From Zoogloea sp041917255 (GTDB lineage Bacteria; Pseudomonadota; Gammaproteobacteria; Burkholderiales; Rhodocyclaceae), in NCBI GenBank assembly GCA_041917255.1, contig JAYRYA010000009.1, positions 62,001 to 126,000 of the forward strand: a DNA stretch of 64,000 nt, read 5' to 3'. Positions 1 to 7,976 of the stretch are shown here, piece by piece; positions within the stretch are counted from its first letter, which is position 1, and each line of letters starts with the position of its first letter. The notes beneath the pieces are model-generated. The model saw nothing but the letters and a program-made list of their open reading frames with translations. It had not been told where the DNA came from and did no database searches. The translations under genes were made by a program, and so were the position numbers.

Positions 1-696
1 ATCGTAGTGGCAAGCATCTTCGTGAACCGCCTGCAATTTGGCCCCAACGAAGACTTCGACAAGTACCCGCGCACCTTCCAGAACGACTGCACGCGCCTCA
101 CCGGAGCCGGCGTCGACCACCTCTTCGCGCCCGACGAAGCCGAGATGTACCCCGAGCCCCAGCGCTACCATGTAGAGCCCAACCCGGCCCACACCGACAT
201 CCTCGACGGCGCCGCCCGCCCTGGTCACTTCCGCGGCATGGCCACCGTGGTGCTCAAGCTGTTCAACATTGTCCGCCCCCAGGTGGCGCTGTTCGGCAAG
301 AAGGACTACCAGCAGCTGATGATCATCACCAACATGGTCCGGGAATTCGCCCTGCCCATCGAGATCATCCGCGGCGAGACCAGCCGCGCCGACGATGGCC
401 TCGCCCTGTCGTCCCGAAATGGTTATCTGACACCCGAGCAGCGCGCCGAAGCGCCGCGCCTGCAACGCCAGCTCAAGTGGATCCGCGAACGCATCAACGC
501 CGGCGAGCACGATTTCCTGCGCCTCGAGACCGAAGCCACCGCCGAACTCGCAGCCCACGGCTGGCAGCCCGACTACATCTCGATCCGCCGCCGCAGCGAC
601 CTGCACCCGCCCAAGGATGCCGCCGATGGCCCGCTGGTGGTGCTGGGCGCCGCCAAGCTCGGCGCCACCCGGCTCATCGACAACCTCGAAATCTGA
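1..696 (+). CDS. panC: Pantoate--beta-alanine ligase, 5' truncated by window edge
   Basis: Condenses pantoate with beta-alanine using ATP in the cytoplasm, the last step of pantothenate (coenzyme A precursor) synthesis. The frame is open from base 1 (IVVASIFVNRLQF), so the true start and the N-terminal nucleotide-binding HIGH motif lie upstream. About 230 of the usual 280 or so residues are present. Family motifs visible are FVNRLQFGPNEDF near the left edge, LFGKKDYQQL in the middle and LSSRNGYL further on, which belong to the ATP and pantoate sites. The protein runs to a normal C-terminus. The internal ATG at base 7 is not a start because conserved residues precede it. Confidence 0.96.
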   Translation: MVVASIFVNRLQFGPNEDFDKYPRTFQNDCTRLTGAGVDHLFAPDEAEMYPEPQRYHVEPNPAHTDILDGAARPGHFRGMATVVLKLFNIVRPQVALFGKKDYQQLMIITNMVREFALPIEIIRGETSRADDGLALSSRNGYLTPEQRAEAPRLQRQLKWIRERINAGEHDFLRLETEATAELAAHGWQPDYISIRRRSDLHPPKDAADGPLVVLGAAKLGATRLIDNLEI

Positions 697-738
697 ACCT
701 TGCGCCAGCGGCGCGCATTGCCGCCAGCGCGCCTGACC

Positions 739-2292
739 ATGCACACCCCTGGACACGTCGCCTTCGGCGCCCGCACACCAGACGGGCTGGCCCACGCCGC
801 GCGCCTGCTGTTCTGGCTGGCGCTCGTCGCCATCATCGGGCTCAACCTGTTCAATGTCGGGCAGCCAATCCTCGAGCAGCACGGTTTCCGCCAGACCCAG
901 ACCGCCCTCACCGCCCATTACCTGCAGCGCGAAGGCTTCTCGCTGCGCTACCCCACGCCGGTTGTCGGCGAGCCCTGGTCGATCCCCTTCGAGTTCCCGA
1001 TCTATCAGCAGCTCGTCGCCACCGCCGCCAGCGCGCTCGGCACACCGCTCACTGCCACCGGCCGCGTCATCAACCTGATCTTCGTGTTGCTGTGCTGCAT
1101 CCCGCTGCGCTGCGGGTTGCGCCGGCTGAAGATCGATCAGGCCGCCGTCGACTTCTCACTGGCGCTCTTCCTCACCTCGCCCATCTACCTCTTCTGGGCC
1201 GGCACCTTCATGATCGAAGGCGCCGCCCTGTGCTTCACGCTGGCCTTCCTGTACTACGCGCTCAAGGTGTTCCAGTGCGACGTGCGCAACCGGGACTTTC
1301 TGCTGCTGGGAGCCTTTCTCGCCCTCTCGCTGCTCCAGAAGATCACCACCGTCGCACCGGTACTGGCCCTTTTCGGCCTCGCCGCCGCCTATCTCGTGGT
1401 GATTCGCAGGCAAGCCGCGCCCATCAAGGGTTTTGTGTGGAAACTGGCCGTTAGCCTGCTGGTGCCGGCAATCCTTGGCGTCGCGTGGGTGAAGTTCTCG
1501 GATGCGGTGAAGCTGGACAACCCCATCGGCGCCCTGCTCACTTCGGCCAAGCTCTCCGCCTGGAACTACGGCACCCTGGAACAACGCCTGTCGGGCGACT
1601 TGTGGGGCAAGGTGGTGTTCAACCGCAACATCAAGAAGGCGGCGTTCAACGTCATCGGCCTGCTGTTCGTGATTGGCGCGTTCTTCATCGTGCGCGAGCG
1701 GATTGCCCGTCGCGTCATCGCCGCCGGCATGATGCTCTTCCTGCTGCCCTTCCTGCTCTTCACCAACCTGCACGCCATCCATAACTACTACCAGACGGCC
1801 AACTCGGTATTCCTCTCGGTGGCAGTTGGCGTGGCGGTGATCTACGTCCTGCGCGAACGCCAGGCGGGCCGCAGGGCGTTGGGTGTCGGCGTGCTCGTCG
1901 CCTTCGTCACATCCAACGCGGTGTTCTTCCACAACAACTACTTCGACCTCAAGCGGATGACCTTCACCGGCGACGAGCGAACCCTTGCCGTCGCGCGCTA
2001 TGTGAAGGCTCACACGCCCATCGACAAACCGGTGATCTGGTACGGCTTCGACTGGTCCAGTGAGCCCGCCTTCTACGCCGAGCGACGCTCCCTCACCGTG
2101 CCGGACTGGGAGCGCCTGGAGCTCGACGTGCTCGAAAACCCCGGCCGCTTCCTGCGCAGTACGCCATCAGCCATCGTGCAGTGCCCCCCACACCGCGGCA
2201 CGACGCCGAGCTCTCCCGCGGCATCGCCGAGCGTTACCCGCGGGCCCGGACGGCCGTGGTTGCCGACTGCCGCATCCACCTGCTCTAACTGA
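739..2292 (+). CDS. GT39/ArnT-like integral membrane glycosyltransferase with probable C-terminal frameshift
   Basis: Polytopic inner-membrane protein of about 517 residues resembling the PMT/ArnT (GT39) class, which moves sugars from polyprenyl-phosphate donors onto envelope acceptors. It has an N-terminal membrane helix (LLFWLALVAIIGLNLF), then a first periplasmic loop with HGFRQTQT, followed by about ten more hydrophobic segments. The acceptor is unknown. I prefer ATG 739 to TTG 700, because the extra 13 residues are Arg/Pro-rich and unlike a start. After a run of six C at 2184-2189 the reading frame ends in low-complexity Pro/Ser/Thr sequence. The third frame instead continues with family-like sequence (RHDAELSRGIAERYP, then CRIHLL) to a TAA at 2286-2288, so one C appears to be missing. 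Confidence 0.8.
   Translation: MHTPGHVAFGARTPDGLAHAARLLFWLALVAIIGLNLFNVGQPILEQHGFRQTQTALTAHYLQREGFSLRYPTPVVGEPWSIPFEFPIYQQLVATAASALGTPLTATGRVINLIFVLLCCIPLRCGLRRLKIDQAAVDFSLALFLTSPIYLFWAGTFMIEGAALCFTLAFLYYALKVFQCDVRNRDFLLLGAFLALSLLQKITTVAPVLALFGLAAAYLVVIRRQAAPIKGFVWKLAVSLLVPAILGVAWVKFSDAVKLDNPIGALLTSAKLSAWNYGTLEQRLSGDLWGKVVFNRNIKKAAFNVIGLLFVIGAFFIVRERIARRVIAAGMMLFLLPFLLFTNLHAIHNYYQTANSVFLSVAVGVAVIYVLRERQAGRRALGVGVLVAFVTSNAVFFHNNYFDLKRMTFTGDERTLAVARYVKAHTPIDKPVIWYGFDWSSEPAFYAERRSLTVPDWERLELDVLENPGRFLRSTPSAIVQCPPHRGTTPSSPAASPSVTRGPGRPWLPTAASTCSN
2184..2189 (+). other. Homopolymer C tract, probable frameshift site
   Basis: Six consecutive C inside the 3' end of the GT39-like gene. One extra C would join the upstream frame to a downstream frame with good codon use that ends at 2286-2288. 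This is either a sequencing or assembly indel or a real, possibly phase-variable, frameshift. Confidence 0.6.
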
Positions 2293-2311
2293 GTCGTCAC
2301 CAAAATGAACC

Positions 2312-2340
2312 GGGGCCGATCCGCCCGGCGGACCAGCCCC
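2312..2340. terminator. Weak hairpin between convergent genes
   Basis: GGGGC at 2312-2316 pairs with GCCCC at 2336-2340 and the inner arms pair imperfectly. It lies between two convergent genes but has no T tract on either side, so intrinsic termination is uncertain. Confidence 0.35.
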
Positions 2341-2360
2341 TAGGCCGTTGCATTCCCGCC

Positions 2361-2840
2361 TCAGGCCGCGTGATGGAATCGCGCGATCAACATCGCCTCG
2401 GCGCCCGACTCCTTTCGCCGGATCTGCCCGAAGTTCTCGGCCAGCTCTTCGCACTGGCGGATGTCCTCGATCAGGAAGTGCCGCAGGCGCACGCACAGTG
2501 CCAGTTCGCTTACCGCCGGCTCGACGACGCAGGCGGTACGGATCGCATGGACGACTTCCGGATAGACCGGATCCTTCGCCAACAGCCCGGCCAGCCGGAT
2601 ACGCACATGGTGCGCAACGGGCGACCCCGCTGGCGACTGGTTGAGGGCGTGGATGACCTGCAGCGCACCGCGACGTGCATCCCGGTGATGGCCTAGCGCC
2701 TGGTCGTTTGCGATACGACCAATCGAAACCATCCACTCGATCGGTATCGTTTTATCGGCCTCCGAACGGGTGCGCGAAAACTGCCAGGCTGCCAGCATCA
2801 GCACCAACAGCCCGGCACACACGATCAGCGTGGTGTCCAT
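2361..2840 (-). CDS. Hypothetical membrane-anchored protein
   Basis: A 159-residue protein of unknown function. Residues 4-20 (TLIVCAGLLVLMLAAW) form one N-terminal membrane anchor. The remainder is soluble and probably helical, with Arg, His and Glu residues and several Cys (ACVVEP, LCVRLRH, QCEELAENF) but no CXXC or haem motif. The start is well supported, since GTAGGAGT precedes the ATG at normal spacing. It sits alone between convergent and tandem neighbours. Codon use matches the surroundings, which suggests a real gene. I recognise no family. Confidence 0.65.
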   Translation of the reverse strand: MDTTLIVCAGLLVLMLAAWQFSRTRSEADKTIPIEWMVSIGRIANDQALGHHRDARRGALQVIHALNQSPAGSPVAHHVRIRLAGLLAKDPVYPEVVHAIRTACVVEPAVSELALCVRLRHFLIEDIRQCEELAENFGQIRRKESGAEAMLIARFHHAA

Positions 2841-2984
2841 GATGAGACTCCTACAAATGAGTTCTTACGCTCAAAGGTTAGAAGGCGCCCGAGGCCACCG
2901 TTGACGATTACTTCACGCTCTCTCCAGGACATCCCGGCGGCAAGGGATGAAAATCGCCCAAACGCGAAATCGGTCACATTCTCA

Positions 2985-3016
2985 TCTGCGCTCCCAAGCC
3001 GTGGGGCAAGCGCAGA
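2985..3016 (-). terminator. Hairpin downstream of exporter permease
   Basis: TCTGCGCT (2985-2992) and AGCGCAGA (3009-3016) form an 8-bp stem with an inner CCCA/TGGG pairing. It lies just past the stop codon of the minus-strand permease. There is no T tract after it, so it may act as an mRNA 3'-end stabiliser or a weak terminator. Confidence 0.45.
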
Positions 3017-3020
3017 CTGA

Positions 3021-4190
3021 TCAGGACTCCCGCAGCGCGCTGACGATATTCATCCGAGCTGCCCGCGCCGCTGGCATGAAACCGCCCACCAGCCCCATCC
3101 CGAGGGCAAAGAGCAGCGTCTTGACGGCGATAGGCAGCGTCAACCGAAAACTGAAGGCCAGCTCCGAGAACGACTGCCAGTTCATTGTCGAGATCGTGAA
3201 CACCTGCATCATCGATGCGGCAGCCAGCCCCGCGAGTCCGCCAAGCAGTGACAGCAGCAGGCTTTCCAGCATGAAGGCGAGCAGCACACTCGACTTGCGG
3301 AACCCGAGCGCCCGCAGGGTGCCGATCTCGCCGGTACGGCTGGCTACCGCCGCGTACATGGTGATCGCCGCACCGATCACCGCCCCTACCGAAAAGATCA
3401 CCGACAGGGTCAGCCCCAGGATGTTGATGAAGTTGGCCAGCATCGCCGACTGGTCGGCGTAGAAGGTGCGCTCGGGCTTGGCTTCGAGGGTCAGCCGTGG
3501 GTCGTCCTCCAGCGTACGCCGGACATCGGCGAACGCGGACACCTCCGAAAGCCGAAACACCACCGACGAAAACGCGTTGCGGCGGAAGGTCTGGAGCAAC
3601 TGGTCGGCGTCACCCCAGATCTCGGAATCGAAACCGCTCTTGCCCGCATCGAAAACGCCCACCACCCGCCAGTCCCGACCGCCAAAGCGCACCGGGTCGC
3701 CCAGCCCCATGCCTCGGAAGCGCGTCGCGATACTGCTCCCCACGATGATCTCATTGGAGCCCGGCGCAAACATCCGCCCCTCGACGATCCGCAGCTGCGG
3801 CCGCAGCAGTGCCCCCGCCAGCCCGACGCCGCGGATGATGACATTGGCCGGCTTGTCGGAATCGCGCTTGGCCAGGGTGATGAGCACCACCGTCTCCTTC
3901 GACACCAGCGGCACCCCGCCGCCACCCCGGGCAAGCTGCGGCAGGCTCTCGATCAGCGCTGCCTGAGCACGCTCGATCACGCTCTGGACCTCAGTCTCCG
4001 AGCCCTTGCGGATCACCACCACGTTGTCGGCCTGGCCAGTCTCGACCAGCGTTTCGTTAAGGCCCTGGTCGAGCATCAGCACCGCTGCAAACACAAACAC
4101 CACCAGCGCCATGCCGCCGGCAGTGAGCGCCGTGGTGAGCCGCCGCGCCCACAGGTTGCGCAAGCTGTACGAGAACGGGATCAGCTTCAT
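3021..4190 (-). CDS. ABC exporter permease, FtsX/MacB type (second of pair)
   Basis: Inner-membrane permease of 389 residues with MacB-type architecture: one N-terminal membrane helix (about 20-42), a large periplasmic domain (about 45-260) and three C-terminal helices in the FtsX domain (about 265-375). The motif RTGEIGTLRALGF in the cytoplasmic loop is the usual ATPase-coupling region of this family. The start codon overlaps the end of the upstream permease by 4 bases, so the two are co-translated and probably form a heterodimer. Related systems use mechanical coupling to move lipoproteins, toxins or macrolides across the envelope. The substrate here is unknown. The matching ATPase and adaptor lie at 6020-7941. 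Confidence 0.88.
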   Translation of the reverse strand: MKLIPFSYSLRNLWARRLTTALTAGGMALVVFVFAAVLMLDQGLNETLVETGQADNVVVIRKGSETEVQSVIERAQAALIESLPQLARGGGGVPLVSKETVVLITLAKRDSDKPANVIIRGVGLAGALLRPQLRIVEGRMFAPGSNEIIVGSSIATRFRGMGLGDPVRFGGRDWRVVGVFDAGKSGFDSEIWGDADQLLQTFRRNAFSSVVFRLSEVSAFADVRRTLEDDPRLTLEAKPERTFYADQSAMLANFINILGLTLSVIFSVGAVIGAAITMYAAVASRTGEIGTLRALGFRKSSVLLAFMLESLLLSLLGGLAGLAAASMMQVFTISTMNWQSFSELAFSFRLTLPIAVKTLLFALGMGLVGGFMPAARAARMNIVSALRES

Positions 4191-5350
4191 GCCACCGCCC
4201 TCAGCCCATCCACGATCGCCAGCCGGCCGACCCGACGCATGGGCAGCAGCGCTGCCACCAAACCCACGGCCAGCGCGCAGCCGGCCTGGAGCAGCACGGT
4301 GGTCTGGGAGACATTGAAGACCGGAAACAACGTACCCATCTTCGCCGCAAAAGCCGTGGCCACCGGGAAGGTCAGCCCAATCCCGATCACCCCCCCGACA
4401 CCGGCAAGCGTCAGGCTCTCACCGCAGATCATCGCCGCCACGAAACCCGGCGAGAAACCCAGCGACTTCAAGGTGGCGTATTCGGCCGTGCGCTCCCGCG
4501 CAGTCATCGCCATGGTGTTGGCCATCACCGCCATGATGATGAAAATCACCAGATACGACACGATGCGGATCGCCACCACGATGGCCTCGGTCATCGCCAC
4601 GAAGCTGAGCTGGAAGGCCTTCTCGGTCTCGGTAAGCGTCTCAGCGCGGGAATTGACGAACTCCCCATCAATGGCGCGGGACACCGACGCCACCCGATCG
4701 GCCCCGGTCACCTCGGCGATGAACACTCCCACATTGTTCGCCCGGCCGGGCATCTTCGCCTTCACCACTTCGTTGAGGTAGGCCCAGTGGAAGAACATCT
4801 GGGACTGATCGGTGCCCTTCTTCGCGCCATCGTAGATGCCGCGCACCACGAAATCCCAGTTGCCCGCGTAGATCGTGCCCTTCAGCGTCAGCGTGTCGCC
4901 CACCTTGAAACCGTAGGTGTCGGCCAGCTTGCGCCCGACGATGCAGCCTTTACGATCACGCAGGAAATCCCGCATCTGCGCCTCGGAAACCGTGAATTCC
5001 GGGTACAGCCGGAAATAACTCTCCCCATCCACGGCAAACTGCGCGAAGAAGTTCTTCGGCTCCTTGTAGATGCCACCAAACCAGTTCGCCCAGCTCAGGT
5101 CGCGCACGCCGTCCACGGCGCGGATCTTGTCCTTGTAGGTGAACGGCAGCGGAAACACCAGCGAGATCGAGCTGCGGGTGATCAAACGGTTGGCCGCCGC
5201 CCCTTCTGCGCCTGCATACCAGGCATCCACCACCGTCCCGAGCAGGCCAAACGCCAGGATCGCGACCACCATCCCCAGTACCGTCAGCCCCGAGCGCAGC
5301 CGATGGCGCCATGCATTGCGGAAGATCAACCGAAAAAAGCTCCTCGACAT
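4187..5350 (-). CDS. ABC exporter permease, FtsX/MacB type (first of pair)
   Basis: A 387-residue permease paralogous in layout to its downstream neighbour: N-terminal helix (LTVLGMVVAILAFGLLGTVV), a periplasmic domain, and three C-terminal helices beginning near SYLVIFIIMAVMANTMAM. The coupling-loop motif RERTAEYATLKSLGF is characteristic of the FtsX fold. It overlaps the next permease by 4 bases. The CBS-domain gene diverges from it, leaving a 145-base shared upstream region (5351-5495) that must hold its promoter. A terminator at 5961-5997 makes read-through from the ATPase gene unlikely. Confidence 0.88.
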   Translation of the reverse strand: MSRSFFRLIFRNAWRHRLRSGLTVLGMVVAILAFGLLGTVVDAWYAGAEGAAANRLITRSSISLVFPLPFTYKDKIRAVDGVRDLSWANWFGGIYKEPKNFFAQFAVDGESYFRLYPEFTVSEAQMRDFLRDRKGCIVGRKLADTYGFKVGDTLTLKGTIYAGNWDFVVRGIYDGAKKGTDQSQMFFHWAYLNEVVKAKMPGRANNVGVFIAEVTGADRVASVSRAIDGEFVNSRAETLTETEKAFQLSFVAMTEAIVVAIRIVSYLVIFIIMAVMANTMAMTARERTAEYATLKSLGFSPGFVAAMICGESLTLAGVGGVIGIGLTFPVATAFAAKMGTLFPVFNVSQTTVLLQAGCALAVGLVAALLPMRRVGRLAIVDGLRAVA

Positions 5351-5495
5351 ACCACTACCTGACCCACAAAGCGCATGAAAACCCGCACGGCCTCTTGCGC
5401 TCTTTCAATACTGCCCGCAAGCTATAGCCTTGAAGTGGGTGATGGCCCAAACTCACCCTGCGCCTGGAAACCAATAAAGAGGAGGGAATCAGACA

Positions 5496-5939
5496 ATGGC
5501 TGCAACGGTTCAACAAATTCTCCAGACCAAAGGCAGCGCGAGCTACGCCGTTACCCCCGACACCACCGTACTGCAGGCGCTCCAGCTGATGGCCGAGCGC
5601 AACATCAGCGCCGTGCTGGTGATGGAAGGCGAGCGCCTCGCGGGTATCTTCACCGAGCGCGATTACGCCCGCAAGGTGGTGCTCAAGGGTCTTGCCTCGA
5701 AGGACACCAAGGTCGGTGATCTGATGACCGCGAACGTCCTCACTGTCTCGCCCACCCACACCATCGACGACTGTATGGGCATCATGACCAAGAACCACGT
5801 CCGTCACCTGCCGGTGGTCGACCACGGCAAACTCGTCGGCCTCATCAGCATCGGCGACGCGGTCAAGTCGGTGATGGAACAGCAGCAGGCCACCATCGAC
5901 CAGCTGGCCGGCTACATTTCCGGTGGCATGAGCACCTGA
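5496..5939 (+). CDS. Tandem CBS-domain protein
   Basis: A stand-alone Bateman module of 147 residues, with CBS1 at about 10-65 and CBS2 at about 78-132 (motifs TVLQALQLMAERNISAVLVM and VRHLPVVDHGKLVGLISIGD). Such modules bind adenosine nucleotides and often act as energy or redox sensors on partner proteins. No catalytic domain is attached. A strong ribosome site (GAGGAGGG at about 5480) precedes the ATG. The gene lies opposite to and inside an otherwise continuous ABC-exporter locus, diverging from the permeases and converging on the ATPase gene. That may be chance insertion or a regulatory association; the sequence cannot tell. Confidence 0.9.
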   Translation: MAATVQQILQTKGSASYAVTPDTTVLQALQLMAERNISAVLVMEGERLAGIFTERDYARKVVLKGLASKDTKVGDLMTANVLTVSPTHTIDDCMGIMTKNHVRHLPVVDHGKLVGLISIGDAVKSVMEQQQATIDQLAGYISGGMST

Positions 5940-5960
5940 CACCGCCTGGTCCCGGCCAGC

Positions 5961-5997
5961 AAAAGCCCTGTCCCGCTTCGGCACGACAGGGCTTTTT
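5961..5997. terminator. Bidirectional intrinsic terminator
   Basis: An 8-bp stem, GCCCTGTC (5965-5972) with GACAGGGC (5985-5992), is flanked by AAAA on the left and TTTTT on the right. It therefore works for both the CBS gene and the convergent exporter ATPase gene. Confidence 0.88.
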
Positions 5998-6019
5998 CCA
6001 TTGATGCCGGCACAGCCTT

Positions 6020-6739
6020 TCATCGCGGGCGGACCGCCTCGCGCGCCGACAGCTCGCCCTTCTCCAGGTGCATGATCGCGTGGGCTGCCTCTGCCGCGCG
6101 TTGGTCGTGGGTCACCATCACGATGGTCTTGCCGACTTCATCGTTGAGGCGTTGCAGGAGCTTCAGCACTTCGGTAGCCGACTCCCGATCCAGATCGCCG
6201 GTGGGCTCGTCGGCAACGATCAGGGTTGGGTCCGAAACCAGCGCCCGGGCAATCGCCACCCGCTGCTGCTGCCCCCCGGACAGCTCGTTGGGGGTGTGGT
6301 CCATGCGATCCGCCAGGCCCACCATCTCAAGCGCAAACTCCGCCCGGGCGCGCCGCTCGCGCCCGCTCAGGCTTGTCAGGAGCAGCGGCAGCTCAACGTT
6401 CTCGCGGGCATCGAGCACCGGCATCAGGTTGTAGAACTGGAAGATGAAGCCGATGTTTTTCGCCCGCCAGTCGGCCAGATCGGCCTCGCCGAGGGCCGTG
6501 ATGTCCTCGCCGGCCACAATCAGCTCACCCGAGTCGGCCCGGTCGATGCCGGCGATCAGATTGAGCAGCGTGCTCTTGCCTGAGCCCGATGGCCCCATCA
6601 GCGCCAGGAATTCGCCCGCCGCGATATCGAAGCTGATCCCCGCCAGTACCGGCACCAACTGGTTGCCCCGGCGATAGCGCTTGTGCACATCTCGCAGGCG
6701 CACCAGCGGATCAAGCGAGGCGATCTTGGTCGAACTCAT
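6020..6739 (-). CDS. ABC exporter ATPase, MacB/LolD-like
   Basis: ATP-binding subunit of 239 residues for the FtsX-type permeases at 3021-5350. Visible motifs are Walker A GPSGSGKST (about 50-58), the signature LSGGQQQRVA (about 150), Walker B LIVADEPTGD directly after, and the switch histidine in MVTHDQ. Sequence style and length match the LolD/MacB ATPase class, which powers extraction or export without a translocation pore. Its start overlaps the adaptor gene by 4 bases. Together with the adaptor and permeases it makes a complete tripartite-type exporter, except that the outer-membrane channel is not in this window. Confidence 0.92.
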   Translation of the reverse strand: MSSTKIASLDPLVRLRDVHKRYRRGNQLVPVLAGISFDIAAGEFLALMGPSGSGKSTLLNLIAGIDRADSGELIVAGEDITALGEADLADWRAKNIGFIFQFYNLMPVLDARENVELPLLLTSLSGRERRARAEFALEMVGLADRMDHTPNELSGGQQQRVAIARALVSDPTLIVADEPTGDLDRESATEVLKLLQRLNDEVGKTIVMVTHDQRAAEAAHAIMHLEKGELSAREAVRPR

Positions 6740-7941
6740 TTGCCGACGCTCACCGCCGCGCCATCCCGCAGCGAGGCCGGCGGACGCAGCACCAGCCGCT
6801 CGCCCGGCTTTACGCCGCTCACCTCGACCAGATCGCCGATCTTCGCGCCGGCCTTGACCGGCACCCGCGTGGCCACGCCGTCCGCCACCCGGAACACCAC
6901 TGCGCCACCACCGGCCTTGACGACCGCCTCGCCGTGCACCGCGGTGCGCGCCTTGCGCTGCTCGGGCGCCAGGGGCTCGGCCAGAAACGCCACCTTGGCG
7001 CTCATCTCCGGCAACACCCGCGGATCGGGGTCGAGGAAGCGTATCTTGGTCATCACGCTGGCCTTGCTCCGATCCACGGTGGGCACCAGCCGCGACACCT
7101 CACCGCGGAAACGCAGCTCCGGAAAGGCATCGAGCTGGATCTCGCAGGGCTGACCGGGCTTGATGCGGGCGATGTTGGATTCCGAGACGTCGGCCTCGAC
7201 CTCCAGCGTGCTCATGTCGGCCATGCTCACCACCGCGCCCTTGCTGTCGGCAGCGGCCGAGAGGTTGGTGATCAGATCGCCCACGTTGGCGTTCTTGACC
7301 AGCACCACGCCATCGAAGGGCGCGCGGATCTCGGTGTGGGCCACGGCCACGCTGGCAGCGAGCCGGCCTGCCTCGGCGGCCCGCTCGGCCGCCTGGGCCG
7401 AACCCAGCGCCGCCCGGGCCTTGAGCGTCCTGGCCTCGGCCTGATCCACCTGGGCCTGGGCGATGAAGTTGCGTGCCTTGAGGTCCCGCGCCCGGCCCAG
7501 CGCCAGCTCCGCATCGCGCAGTTCGGCCCGCACCTGGCCGATGTTGGCCCGGGCCACACCCACGTTGGCCTCGGCCTGCTGCAACTGGGCGGCCACGTCG
7601 CGCTGTTCAAGCCGGGCGATGAGCTCACCGGCCTTTACAACCGAACCCTCCCTCACACCCAGCCATTCGAGCCGGCCGGTGGCCTTGGAGCCCACCGCTG
7701 CCTTGCGCTGGGCCACCACGTAGCCGGTGGCGTTGAGCAGGGTCACCCCCTGGTAGGGCCAGGCTTCGCCCACCGTCACGGTCTCGACTTCGACCGGGGC
7801 GTTCACCCGCCCGAACACCGCCAACCCGCCCACCAGCAAAATGGCAAGCCCGCCCAGCACCCAGCGCTTGCCGAGGTGCCGCCGGGGCGGTTGGGTAGCC
7901 TGACGGTCGATACGCAGACGGGAAAGATCGGATTCGCTCAT
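6736..7941 (-). CDS. Periplasmic adaptor (membrane fusion protein) of exporter
   Basis: A 401-residue HlyD/MacA-type adaptor. A membrane anchor at about 25-45 (WVLGGLAILLVGGLAVFG) is followed by a lipoyl-like segment (NATGYVVAQRKAAVGSKATG) and a long helical hairpin rich in Ala/Gln/Arg (about 100-190). A second lipoyl half (IRAPFDGVVLVKNANVGD) and beta-barrel domains follow. It links the inner-membrane ABC pump to an outer-membrane duct. It lies 35 bases downstream of the histidine kinase gene on the same strand, so the two-component system and the pump probably share a transcript. The substrate cannot be read from sequence. Confidence 0.9.
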   Translation of the reverse strand: MSESDLSRLRIDRQATQPPRRHLGKRWVLGGLAILLVGGLAVFGRVNAPVEVETVTVGEAWPYQGVTLLNATGYVVAQRKAAVGSKATGRLEWLGVREGSVVKAGELIARLEQRDVAAQLQQAEANVGVARANIGQVRAELRDAELALGRARDLKARNFIAQAQVDQAEARTLKARAALGSAQAAERAAEAGRLAASVAVAHTEIRAPFDGVVLVKNANVGDLITNLSAAADSKGAVVSMADMSTLEVEADVSESNIARIKPGQPCEIQLDAFPELRFRGEVSRLVPTVDRSKASVMTKIRFLDPDPRVLPEMSAKVAFLAEPLAPEQRKARTAVHGEAVVKAGGGAVVFRVADGVATRVPVKAGAKIGDLVEVSGVKPGERLVLRPPASLRDGAAVSVGK

Positions 7942-7976
7942 GGCGAGGCAGTCGGCAAAAGGGTGACTGACGGATT

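Noticed and set aside
477..1454. Open frame of 325 codons overlapping panC and the GT39-like gene
   Set aside because: Arg/Pro-rich out-of-frame reading of two real genes.
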